64,000 bases of DNA, taken from contig NZ_JACVVP010000013.1 in NCBI RefSeq assembly GCF_014534745.1, positions 108,844 to 172,843 on the forward strand. Direction: 5' to 3'. Numbering within the stretch: the first letter of the stretch is position 1; each line of letters starts with the position of its first letter. Below, piece by piece: positions 1 to 9,002 of the stretch. Source of the DNA: Flammeovirga sp. EKP202 (GTDB lineage Bacteria; Bacteroidota; Bacteroidia; Cytophagales; Flammeovirgaceae). The position numbers and the translations under genes were made by a program. Under the pieces are notes generated by a model. It did not search any database, had not been told where the DNA came from, and saw only the letters and a list, made by a program, of their open reading frames with translations.

Positions 1-1786
<1,786 letters not shown>

Positions 1787-1817
1787 TTATGTTACATCAA
1801 ATGAGTAACTGCTCAAT

Positions 1818-1825
1818 CAAAAATA
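1818..1825 (-). promoter_or_regulatory. candidate -7 box for the GH2 gene
   Basis: The reverse strand reads TATTTTTG, a full match to the Bacteroidota -7 consensus TAnnTTTG, about 65 bases before the GH2 start codon. No convincing -33 element is visible. The motif is common by chance in AT-rich DNA, so this is only a candidate. Confidence 0.3.
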
Positions 1826-2187
1826 ATTAATAGTGAAACCTCTTCTTAGTTTACATTTATTATTCAGACCAATGTTCAGATATAACCCCGTATTCTAAGA
1901 TAATATTCACCTGCTGTCTATATTTTGTTCAGTCGGGATTTTGTTTAAAACTCATATTTTAAAGTAAGTACTAACACAGTGTAGGGACTGCAAATCAATA
2001 TGAATTGATTTCAGTAGAAAGAATAAGAACCTCAGCTAAAATTGAAGGTAAGTCCTTTTCATTATTAACTTCTGAAGTAGTAAGACCTTACGAATAATTG
2101 AAGAAGTATTAGTGTGGAATAGCTACATTTATATTGAAGGTCTTTTTGTGACTAATTTTAAATACACCTACAGTCTATTAGACTTGG
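1826..2187. other. intergenic stretch with no recognised gene
   Basis: AT-rich DNA between the divergent GH2 and SDR genes. I see no convincing ORF, tRNA or insertion sequence here. It adjoins the group II intron tail, so it may be degraded intron or flanking sequence, but no reverse transcriptase motif is readable. Confidence 0.4.
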
Positions 2188-2312
2188 AAGAGCATGCCCG
2201 CTTGAAAACGCTTTCGAAAGCTCGTTGAAAAATTCTATCAGTCAGCCGTATGAGTGAAAACTTCACGTACGGTGTGATGTAGGGGTGCTGATCACTCAAG
2301 CTGACTCACCAC
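2188..2312 (+). mobile_element. group II intron 3' remnant (domains V-VI)
   Basis: Positions 2244-2275 match domain V of bacterial group II introns: the AGC catalytic triad starts AGCCGTATG, a GAAA-type loop follows, and the returning strand reads CACGTACGG. Compared with the usual hairpin arm one base seems missing. Positions 2281-2312 form a domain VI-like hairpin (GTGCT pairing with AGC and CAC) with unpaired A residues that could hold the branch point. No intron-encoded reverse transcriptase is present upstream, so this is a stranded 3' end of a dead or ORF-less intron. A coincidental hairpin is possible, but the domain V match is distinctive. Confidence 0.6.
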
Positions 2313-2380
2313 CAATATTTACAATAGAGTTATTTTCTCTTCGCTTGTGAAATCGAAAATTTCATCGAAAAGTTAATTCT

Positions 2381-2410
2381 GTAAATCGTATACAACTATC
2401 AGTAAATCGT
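2381..2410 (+). promoter_or_regulatory. direct-repeat operator upstream of first SDR gene
   Basis: GTAAATCGT occurs at 2381-2389 and again at 2402-2410, giving a 21-bp period (two helical turns), the spacing expected for an AraC-family dimer. The second half-site ends 26 bases before the -7 box. The same layout occurs at 3409-3438 before the second SDR gene. The AraC gene at 5053 is the obvious candidate ligand; this is inferred. Confidence 0.55.
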
Positions 2411-2416
2411 CTTTAG

Positions 2417-2444
2417 TTGCATCTATGCTTTCACTCTACTTTTG
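2417..2444 (+). promoter_or_regulatory. promoter of the first SDR gene
   Basis: TTG at 2417-2419 and TACTTTTG at 2437-2444 fit the Bacteroidota -33 and -7 elements (TAnnTTTG) with 17 bases between them. The -33 is weak and lies just after the direct repeats, as expected for an activator-dependent promoter. The start codon is at 2498. Confidence 0.5.
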
Positions 2445-2497
2445 TTACATCAAAGTTTAATGAATGAACATTTTGAAAAGAATAAAAGTTTAAGACG

Positions 2498-3412
2498 ATG
2501 AAACGAGTAACACTATTTTTGGTAGCCATATTCACAATGGCAAGTGTAATTTTAAATGCACAGGACAAACAAGTAGTTTTAATCACAGGCACTGCATCCG
2601 GCTTTGGTAAAGCAACTGCCGAGAAATTAATTGAAAAAGGCTACATTGTTTATGGTGGTGATATCCAGGTAGAAGAAAATAAATATCTTGACAAAATTGG
2701 TGGACATGCCTTGGTTATGGATGTAACAAAAGAAGATCAGGTAAAAGCCGGTGTGCAAAAGGTAATTGATGAGCAAGGACGTATTGACGTGTTAATTAAC
2801 AATGCTGGTTATGGTTCGTATGCAACCATTGAAAACATTGGCATGGATGAACTTAATTATCAGTTTGATGTAAATGTTTTTGGCTATGCACGTCTGCAAC
2901 AAGCCGTTTTACCTCACATGCGTAAACAAAAATCTGGACGAATAATTAATGTATCATCAGTAGTTGGCGAGGTTTCAACACCAATGTTAGGCTGGTATGC
3001 TGCAACAAAACATGCTATTGAAGCCATGAGCGATGCATTACGTATGGAAGTAAAGCACTTAAATATCGATGTAGTAAAAATTCAACCTGGAGCAGTTAAA
3101 ACGGGATTTGATGCAGTAGCTTTTGCCAAAATGGAGGCTTCTTACATTCCTGAAGATTACGAAGAATTAGCTGACGATTTTAAAACATATATGGTTGATT
3201 CTTACACAAAAGTTGAAGGACCAAGAGGTACTGCTGATTTTATTGTGAAAGCAGTTGAAGCAAAAAAAGCAAAAACGCAATACCGTACGACTGCCGACGC
3301 ACGCTTGCTAATGAAAATTAAAGATTGGCGCTCAGAAAAAGCCTTTGATAAAATGATGAGCAAGCAATTGAAAAAAGGAGCAGATAAAGTAAGAAAGAAT
3401 GCTGAGAAGTAA
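2498..3412 (+). CDS. exported-looking short-chain dehydrogenase/reductase
   Basis: This 304-residue classical SDR carries an N-terminal signal-like segment: KR, then hydrophobic FLVAIFTMASVILNA, then Q, with likely cleavage near residue 21. After it come the cofactor motif TGTASGFGK, the structural motif NNAGYG, catalytic Ser in NVSSVVG and the Tyr/Lys pair in YAATK. SDRs reduce or oxidise small alcohols and ketones with NAD(P)H. Export is unusual because the periplasm lacks a free NAD(P)H pool; the segment may instead anchor the enzyme with its domain inside. The next gene is a close paralogue without the signal, suggesting tandem duplication. The upstream site resembles the one before that paralogue. 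The SDR fold is certain; substrate and location are unknown. Confidence 0.9.
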   Translation: MKRVTLFLVAIFTMASVILNAQDKQVVLITGTASGFGKATAEKLIEKGYIVYGGDIQVEENKYLDKIGGHALVMDVTKEDQVKAGVQKVIDEQGRIDVLINNAGYGSYATIENIGMDELNYQFDVNVFGYARLQQAVLPHMRKQKSGRIINVSSVVGEVSTPMLGWYAATKHAIEAMSDALRMEVKHLNIDVVKIQPGAVKTGFDAVAFAKMEASYIPEDYEELADDFKTYMVDSYTKVEGPRGTADFIVKAVEAKKAKTQYRTTADARLLMKIKDWRSEKAFDKMMSKQLKKGADKVRKNAEK

Positions 3413-3438
3413 AATGTATATAACTATCAGTAAATCGT
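3409..3438 (+). promoter_or_regulatory. second copy of direct-repeat operator, before second SDR gene
   Basis: GTAAAATGT at 3409-3417 and GTAAATCGT at 3430-3438 repeat at 21 bp, as at 2381-2410. The 23-base block 3416-3438 matches 2388-2410 at 22 positions. The first half-site overlaps the stop codon of the preceding gene. The gap to the -7 box is again 26 bases. Confidence 0.55.
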
Positions 3439-3464
3439 ATTAAGTACTGACTTATAGATAGATG

Positions 3465-3472
3465 TAAATTTG
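3465..3472 (+). promoter_or_regulatory. -7 box of the second SDR gene
   Basis: TAAATTTG is a full match to TAnnTTTG, 37 bases before the ATG at 3510. There is no good -33 element; the operator-like repeat occupies the position expected for an activator. Confidence 0.5.
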
Positions 3473-3509
3473 AATTATGATAAATTTATAATATAAAAAA
3501 CTATCCATC

Positions 3510-4331
3510 ATGAGTAAAAAAGTAGTATTAATAACAGGAGCAAGTTCAGGATTCGGGAAATTTACAGCACTTGAACTAATAAAAAAAGGTTACGTAGTAT
3601 ATGGTGCGGCTCGCCGTATTGAACATATGAAAGAATTAGAAACTACAGGAGGTTTTGCCATTAAAATGGATGTAACCAGTGATGAATCTGTTGAAGCTGG
3701 TGTTCAGCAAATAATTAAAGAACAAGGACAAATTGATGCATTGGTTAATAATGCCGGATTTGGTTCTTATGGTTTTGTTGAAACAACCAACATTGACCAC
3801 ATGAAACGTATGTTTGAAGTTAATGTTTGGGGAACAGTGCGGGTTTCGCAATATGTATTGCCTCACATGCGTAAACAAGGGAAAGGTAGTATCGTAAATC
3901 TTAGTTCAATTGTAGGTAAAGTAAGTACAGCATTCTTAGGCTTTTATGCAGCATCAAAACACGCAGTTGAAGCACTTTCAGATGCAATGAGACAAGAGGT
4001 TGGTCGATTTGGTATTAATGTGTCAATAATTGAACCTGGAGCATTTAGTACCGGTTTTGATGGAGTTGTACTTGATGAATTGAAACTGATAAAGGCAGGG
4101 GAAGCCTACCAACCAATCCTTGACAGCTTCATTCCATACTTTAAAAAAATGTATGAAAATGCACCAACACCAGAGCCAGTTGTTAAAGCTATTATTTCTG
4201 CAATTGAAAAATCTAAACCTAAAACGCGCTATTCAGTTGGGGTGGATGCAAAAGGTGGCATAATGATGAAAGGTATGTTAGGAGATCGTACCTTCGATAA
4301 TATCATGCTTGGACAAATGAAAATGAAATAG
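3510..4331 (+). CDS. short-chain dehydrogenase/reductase
   Basis: A 273-residue classical SDR without a signal peptide, so probably cytoplasmic. Motifs are in standard order: TGASSGFGK near the N-terminus (cofactor loop), NNAGFG, catalytic Ser in NLSSIVG, then YAASK with catalytic Tyr and Lys. The Arg pair after the second beta strand (GAARR) favours NADP(H). It is closely similar along its length to the preceding exported-looking SDR, including the C-terminal region, so the two are tandem paralogues. It has its own promoter with the shared operator, and a membrane-protein gene and an AraC regulator follow on the same strand. The substrate is unknown; the context suggests an inducible response to a small carbonyl or alcohol compound. 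Confidence 0.92.
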   Translation: MSKKVVLITGASSGFGKFTALELIKKGYVVYGAARRIEHMKELETTGGFAIKMDVTSDESVEAGVQQIIKEQGQIDALVNNAGFGSYGFVETTNIDHMKRMFEVNVWGTVRVSQYVLPHMRKQGKGSIVNLSSIVGKVSTAFLGFYAASKHAVEALSDAMRQEVGRFGINVSIIEPGAFSTGFDGVVLDELKLIKAGEAYQPILDSFIPYFKKMYENAPTPEPVVKAIISAIEKSKPKTRYSVGVDAKGGIMMKGMLGDRTFDNIMLGQMKMK

Positions 4332-4538
4332 AGTTCACCAAAACGGTGGATTTATATTATAATATTATGAAACCAATAAACAAATTTCAATTCTAAATGG
4401 AAATTTGTTGCCCATTTCTGATTTTTAAAGAAGGACATAATAGAAACTTCTTTACTATGAGAACAACAAATAAAGACAAAGTTGTATTTTAAGAAGCATT
4501 TTTGTTTCAATATTAAGTATATTTTAATAGATAAAAAT

Positions 4539-5042
4539 ATGAATATTTTACAATCACTCGAAACATATGTATCTGCTCAGAAATGGGTGGGTACAAATTT
4601 TATAATTCTTGGTGCAATTTTGATTGCAGTGTCAAGTGTAGTTGCTCTATTCGTTACAAAATCACCATTGGCAACAGGTATGAAATGGGGATCATTAGTT
4701 TGCGGTCTATTAATTATCGCAGGAGGAATCAGTTATAGTAGTTTCAATAAGAAAATACTATATAAAGGAGAATCACTTTTTAATAAAAGTAAAATCGAAT
4801 TTGTTCAGTATGAGCATGAACGGATGGAAAAAGTAGATAATGGTTTTTTAACATATCAATTAGTTTTTGCTGCATTTGTTGTAGCCTCTTTAGTTGTAAT
4901 ACTATTTGTAAAAGCCCCATTGCTAAAAGGAATTGCTTTTGCAGTAGCAATTTTATTTATAGGACAGCTAATTATTGAAGGTTTTTCTCACGCATCGATA
5001 GAGAAATATACAAATGAACTGAGACAGGAAGTTCAAAAATAA
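4539..5042 (+). CDS. small four-helix membrane protein, unknown function
   Basis: I place the start at ATG 4539 (MNILQSLETYVSAQKW); an upstream TTG would add 19 poor residues. The 167-residue product has four hydrophobic segments: IILGAILIAVSSVVALFV (about 20-40), a second near 47-68, and a pair near 105-150, with a charged loop in between. No family is recognised. The stop lies 10 bases before the AraC start with only a strong ribosome-binding site between, so the two are almost certainly cotranscribed. A role in sensing or transport linked to the SDR genes is possible but speculative. Confidence 0.7.
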   Translation: MNILQSLETYVSAQKWVGTNFIILGAILIAVSSVVALFVTKSPLATGMKWGSLVCGLLIIAGGISYSSFNKKILYKGESLFNKSKIEFVQYEHERMEKVDNGFLTYQLVFAAFVVASLVVILFVKAPLLKGIAFAVAILFIGQLIIEGFSHASIEKYTNELRQEVQK

Positions 5043-5048
5043 GGAGGT
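5043..5048 (+). promoter_or_regulatory. strong Shine-Dalgarno before the AraC gene
   Basis: GGAGGT starts right after the preceding stop codon and ends four bases before ATG 5053. Shine-Dalgarno sequences this strong are uncommon in Bacteroidota; it fixes the start codon and hints at a foreign origin for this block. Confidence 0.55.
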
Positions 5049-5052
5049 AGAC

Positions 5053-5958
5053 ATGGACGAAATTATAAAAATAGATAACATCTCAACGTTGTATGAGATG
5101 ATTGGACGGGGAAAACCAAAACATCCATTGGTAGGCATACTTGATTTCTCAAAAATTGACCACAAAGACTATGGCAATGTTAAAGTTTCTATGGGATTTT
5201 ATCAGATAATGCTAAAAAACCTTTGTCCTGGAGCATTACGATATGGGCGTAAGTATTACGATTTTCAGGAAGGTACTTTAACTTTCATGGCTCCAAATCA
5301 AGTTTTTGAACTGGAAAACCCAGACGAAACAAAAGATGTTTACGGGTGGTCATTGATTTTTCATCCTGATTTAATTCATGGCACAACGCTAAGTTCTAAA
5401 ATGAAGGAATATAATTTCTTCTCATACGACACATATGAAGCACTACATTTGTCGGATTTGGAAAAACAGAAATTAAGTGACATTATTAAGGACATTGAAC
5501 TCGAACTTGAAAATAATATTGACAAACATAGTAAAACGCTTATAGTTTCTGCCATTGAGTTATTACTGAACTATTGCAATCGCTATTACGACCGTCAATT
5601 TATAACACGTACCGAAATCAACAAAGATGTAATTAGTAAATTTGAAGCTCTTCTTGATGAATACTTCAATGCAGAAAATTTATCAGAAATAGGGATACCT
5701 TCAATAAAATATTTTGCTGAGAAGTTACATTTTTCTCCAAATTACCTCAGTGATTTATTAAAAAAAGAAACTGGTAAAAACGGGACAGAGCATATTCAAT
5801 ATCATATCATTGAATTAGCAAAGGATAAACTGTTAAGTTCTACTGTATCTGTTAGTGAAATAGCTTACAATTTAGGATTTGAATATCCGCAATATTTTAG
5901 TAAGATGTTTAAGAAGAAAACAGGAATGACTCCAGCAGAATATCGTAATTTTAATTAA
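5053..5958 (+). CDS. AraC-family transcriptional regulator
   Basis: A 301-residue regulator. Residues 1-180 form a cupin-like sensing region (GTLTFMAPNQVFEL resembles the AraC ligand-binding barrel). Residues 200-301 hold the two helix-turn-helix units: IKYFAEKLHFSPNYLSDLLK, then VSEIAYNLGFEYPQYFSKMF followed by KKKTGMTPAEYR, the standard AraC signature. It is the last gene of the SDR block. The 21-bp direct repeats before both SDR genes have the geometry AraC proteins prefer, so it probably activates them; this is an inference from layout. The ligand is unknown. Family assignment is secure. Confidence 0.93.
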   Translation: MDEIIKIDNISTLYEMIGRGKPKHPLVGILDFSKIDHKDYGNVKVSMGFYQIMLKNLCPGALRYGRKYYDFQEGTLTFMAPNQVFELENPDETKDVYGWSLIFHPDLIHGTTLSSKMKEYNFFSYDTYEALHLSDLEKQKLSDIIKDIELELENNIDKHSKTLIVSAIELLLNYCNRYYDRQFITRTEINKDVISKFEALLDEYFNAENLSEIGIPSIKYFAEKLHFSPNYLSDLLKKETGKNGTEHIQYHIIELAKDKLLSSTVSVSEIAYNLGFEYPQYFSKMFKKKTGMTPAEYRNFN

Positions 5959-5981
5959 TCCGTTGCACACAGCCAAGCACA

Positions 5982-6023
5982 TTTGTAATTGGCATTAGCC
6001 GACTCGCAACCTAACATTACAAA
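5982..6023. repeat. inverted repeat after the SDR-AraC block
   Basis: TTTGTAAT at 5982-5989 and ATTACAAA at 6016-6023 are perfect inverted repeats within a locally GC-richer stretch just after the AraC stop codon. There is no T-run, so it is a poor terminator. It may mark the right edge of an acquired block. Confidence 0.4.
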
Positions 6024-6171
6024 AGAGCTTGTCTGTTTTTACTTGTTTTTTGCGACCCTAAAAACTATGTTTTTGAACAACAGAACTGCGACTAAGCTGA
6101 TTATTGATTCGGAAGGAAAAGATGAATGTGATTTGAAGATCAAAACATTTCTAATGTAAAGAATAAAGAAA

Positions 6172-6969
6172 ATGAATAAATTAATTGTTTCTGTCTTTGA
6201 CAATCAATCAAAAGCTTTTGAAGGTCTATCTGCTATAAAGGAGTTAAATACCAATGGAGATATAAGTTTATATGCATCGACCGTGATCAGTAAAAATGAC
6301 GAAGGAGAAATTACAGTAAACGAAAGTTCTGATCAAGGCCCAATAGGTGCAGGGGTAGGCATGTTAACTGGAGCTTTTATTGGTTTGTTTGGAGGCCCTA
6401 TTGGAATGGTAGCAGGAGCAATGGCAGGTTCACTAGGAGGTCTAATTTATGACTTTGATAAAGCAGGAGTTGATACCATTTTTATAGAAAAAGTATCAGA
6501 GGCATTAGAGAGTGGCAAGACGGCTATTATTGCTGATATTGAAGAGGGATGGAATGCTCCTTTGGATACTAAAATGAAAGAATTAGGGGGGATTTTATTT
6601 AGAAGAAATAGGGCAGAGGTAGCTGAAGAGCAGTTTAACCGTGAAGCGGATGCTATTCAAGCAGAATTAGATGATTTGGAACATGAATTAGAGGTAGCTT
6701 CAGAAGAATCAAAAGAAAGTATTCATCAACAAATCAAAAATGTCAAAAAGAAAGCTGTGCTTTTGGAAGATATTATTAATCAGAAAATTATAGATCTGAA
6801 AATTGAAACAGAAGCCAAAGCGAGTGAGTTGCAAAAACAATTGGGTAAAGCCAATGAAAATAAAAAGAAGAAGATCAATAAGCGTAAGGATGATTTAGAA
6901 CTAAAATTCAATAAAAGTTTGAATAAGCTTTCTGAGGCATCTGAAAAGCTGACAAAATATATTTCATAG
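6172..6969 (+). CDS. DUF1269-like membrane protein with coiled-coil tail
   Basis: This 265-residue protein begins like DUF1269 proteins (MNKLIVSVFDNQSKAFEGLS, a short alpha/beta domain). A Gly/Ala-rich hairpin follows near residues 62-98 (GAGVGMLTGAFIGLFGGPIG), which probably inserts into or packs on membrane. An alpha/beta segment (GKTAIIADIEEGW) comes next. From about residue 145 to the end it is a charged coiled coil rich in Lys and Glu. The family is uncharacterised; some members are linked to stress responses. No operon partner is visible. The DUF match is from memory of the motif. Confidence 0.75.
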   Translation: MNKLIVSVFDNQSKAFEGLSAIKELNTNGDISLYASTVISKNDEGEITVNESSDQGPIGAGVGMLTGAFIGLFGGPIGMVAGAMAGSLGGLIYDFDKAGVDTIFIEKVSEALESGKTAIIADIEEGWNAPLDTKMKELGGILFRRNRAEVAEEQFNREADAIQAELDDLEHELEVASEESKESIHQQIKNVKKKAVLLEDIINQKIIDLKIETEAKASELQKQLGKANENKKKKINKRKDDLELKFNKSLNKLSEASEKLTKYIS

Positions 6970-7022
6970 TTTAAGTTTGGTAAGTACAAATTCAAAATAA
7001 ACTATGATCTGTTTTTGACTTA

Positions 7023-7471
7023 GTACTTACTGAATTGTAAACTAAATTACCGTTAAGTCATGAAGTTCCTTTTAAGGAGGATAATAGGTAGTGTATTGTG
7101 GTTCGCGAGGACGTTGCAATGCAACGACCCTACAGAACTACTTTTTAGAAGATAATAATAAAACCTTTGTCTTTTGTTCTGTAATCAGACAATCATTTAG
7201 TAGTATTTCCCTCGGCCTTGAAGTGAAAAGCGTGAAGAATTTCATGGAATGAGCCGTTAAAAATGATTTTGTTGTTTGAGCTTTAGCGAGTTTAAAATCA
7301 TTTAGGCGAGAGAAATGGAATTTAGCTTTTGACTTCTAAGCCTTGAATTTTTTGCTTCTTTTTGTTTCAAGACAAAAAAGAAGAGGAAAGAAGCTTGAAA
7401 GTTGTTCCTAGAAAGGCTTGCAGAAAGGTCGATTGAAAGTTGATGATAATTTGGTTTATAATGTACTTACT
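7023..7471 (+). repeat. full MITE-like intergenic repeat, copy A
   Basis: The core element is 7034-7462 (429 bp). The left end ATTGTAAACTAAATTACCGT and the reverse complement of the right end ATTATAAACCAAATTATCAT are imperfect terminal inverted repeats. GTACTTACT lies directly outside both ends (7023-7031 and 7463-7471), possibly a target duplication. Inside are a palindromic module (CGTTGCAATGCAACG near 7111-7127) and a long module shared with copies at 42688, 47200 and 54433 (TTTAGCTTTTGACTTCTAAG near 7321). It has no ORF with coding character. Confidence 0.7.
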
Positions 7472-7663
7472 ATAATTAGTTATTAAAAGGTTGAAGCGTG
7501 TTGGATTTTGTCCAGTATGCTTTTTTGTATTTTAAAAAGGTAGATCAAAAGCTGGAAAAGGGATTGATCCATCAATTTTAGAAAACTTAAGGGAGAGTAG
7601 ATGGTCATAATGTTGAAGTAGTGGTATAAACTTTGGAGGTTTGCAGTATTACCCCAATAAAAT

Positions 7664-7695
7664 AATGACCCTACGTTTTATCATAAAACGTCATT
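7664..7695. repeat. solo palindrome related to the repeat family
   Basis: ACGTTTTA and TAAAACGT flank a 2-base centre inside a near-perfect 32-base palindrome. It resembles the palindromic module of the MITE-like elements (compare 54774-54795). The rest of 7472-7856 shows nothing recognisable. Confidence 0.5.
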
Positions 7696-7856
7696 AAATC
7701 TTAAAATACCTTTAGATTATGATTCTAAACTTTAGAAATGTAAAAAATAACAATATTTTTGCTACGTTAATTTTTTGAGTCGAATGAAAACAAAATAGTA
7801 TTTTGAATGGAGGTGAGTTCGCCCCAATGCATTCCTAATACACCAAGATATACCGA

Positions 7857-8951
7857 ATGAAAGATATAGTAACTCAAGCAGGTTCCATAAGTTTAGAGTT
7901 GACGGACGAGTTGACAGACGATGTAGTAGAAATGTTGGACAACACATTGTGGGGAACTGAAGGCGGAGTTAGATATACTCACACTGCAACAGAGGAGAAC
8001 CTTAGATTCACAAAAAAAGCTTATTTCTTAAATCTTAGAAGAGGGGAGAATTTATTGAGTTCTATCACCTTAATTCACAAATCAACAAAATTTGAAGGAA
8101 AAGATGTGGAGACGTATCATATCCGTTATTTTGCATTTGTGAGTTCGATGCAAAGCTCAAAACAAAATCCTAATAAAAAGAAAAGAAAAAATAGCTTTCT
8201 TGATCAACAATTAATTAGCTTCTTCAATACTTATCAAATGCCTGAAAGTAAGGCTAATGGTACTCCTCAAATTTTCCAAGCTCAAGTAGAAAATGATAAC
8301 CTACGTTCTAAGATGTTCACTGAAAAAGTGGGATTCAGAACAATTGGTAAGATGACAACGCTTACATTTAGTAGAGTAAGTCCATCTTTTCATCCTTCTG
8401 TAAGAAGAGCGACAGAACAGGAAAAACCAAAAGTAATGGCTTTGGCGGATGAGTTTTATAAAGATTATGCTTTCTATTCATCCGAAAACATGTGTAGAAA
8501 TAATGATGTTTTTGTGTTGGAGGAAAATGGAGAAATTATAGTAAGTGCTCAAGCCTATAAAGGACATTGGAAATTCCAACACTTGCCGGGTGCCGAAGGA
8601 GTTATTGCAAAATATATATTACCTTATATTCCATACGCCAATCGACTTTTTAATTTTAAAAATCACAGATTTGTAACATTTGAGGGGTTAAATTGGAAAA
8701 AGGGACATGAACATAGAATTCAGGACCTAATATCTGCCGTATTAAAAGAATTCAACCATTATGTTTCATTCCTTTGGATGGATCCTGAATCGGAGCATTA
8801 CAGATTGAGTAAAAAACATGTAGATTGGGGCGTGTTGGATCATCTTAACAGTGGTTCAAAATCATCGATCATCATCAGGACAGATCAAGAAGATGAATAT
8901 GAACGATACGCATCACTCGATAAATTCATTTCTAATTTTTATATATTGTAA
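7857..8951 (+). CDS. GNAT-like acyltransferase-fold protein
   Basis: A 364-residue protein without a signal peptide. The sequence suggests tandem N-acyltransferase-like halves: residues 1-180 include YFAFVSSMQ and QAQVENDNLRSKMFTEKVGF, where the last part resembles the GNAT tail motif (N..a...y.k.GF). Residues 185-364 begin VRRATEQEKPKVMALADEFY, a typical GNAT opening, then FVLEENGEIIVSAQAY. I do not recognise a named family or substrate. A terminator overlaps its stop codon, so it is probably monocistronic. The acyltransferase fold is a judgement from these motifs. Confidence 0.65.
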   Translation: MKDIVTQAGSISLELTDELTDDVVEMLDNTLWGTEGGVRYTHTATEENLRFTKKAYFLNLRRGENLLSSITLIHKSTKFEGKDVETYHIRYFAFVSSMQSSKQNPNKKKRKNSFLDQQLISFFNTYQMPESKANGTPQIFQAQVENDNLRSKMFTEKVGFRTIGKMTTLTFSRVSPSFHPSVRRATEQEKPKVMALADEFYKDYAFYSSENMCRNNDVFVLEENGEIIVSAQAYKGHWKFQHLPGAEGVIAKYILPYIPYANRLFNFKNHRFVTFEGLNWKKGHEHRIQDLISAVLKEFNHYVSFLWMDPESEHYRLSKKHVDWGVLDHLNSGSKSSIIIRTDQEDEYERYASLDKFISNFYIL

Positions 8952-8976
8952 ACCCAGACTAAACTCTGGGTTTTTC
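8951..8976 (+). terminator. intrinsic terminator after GNAT-like gene
   Basis: AACCCAGA and TCTGGGTT form a stem around a short loop, followed by TTTTTC. The stem starts within the stop codon. Confidence 0.8.
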
Positions 8977-9002
8977 TTTGACTAAAAGTAGCTTCATACT
9001 CC

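Noticed and set aside
6067..6159. 30-codon ORF (MFLNNRTATKLII...) between the AraC and DUF1269 genes
   Set aside because: Short, no recognised motif or ribosome-binding site, and probably chance.
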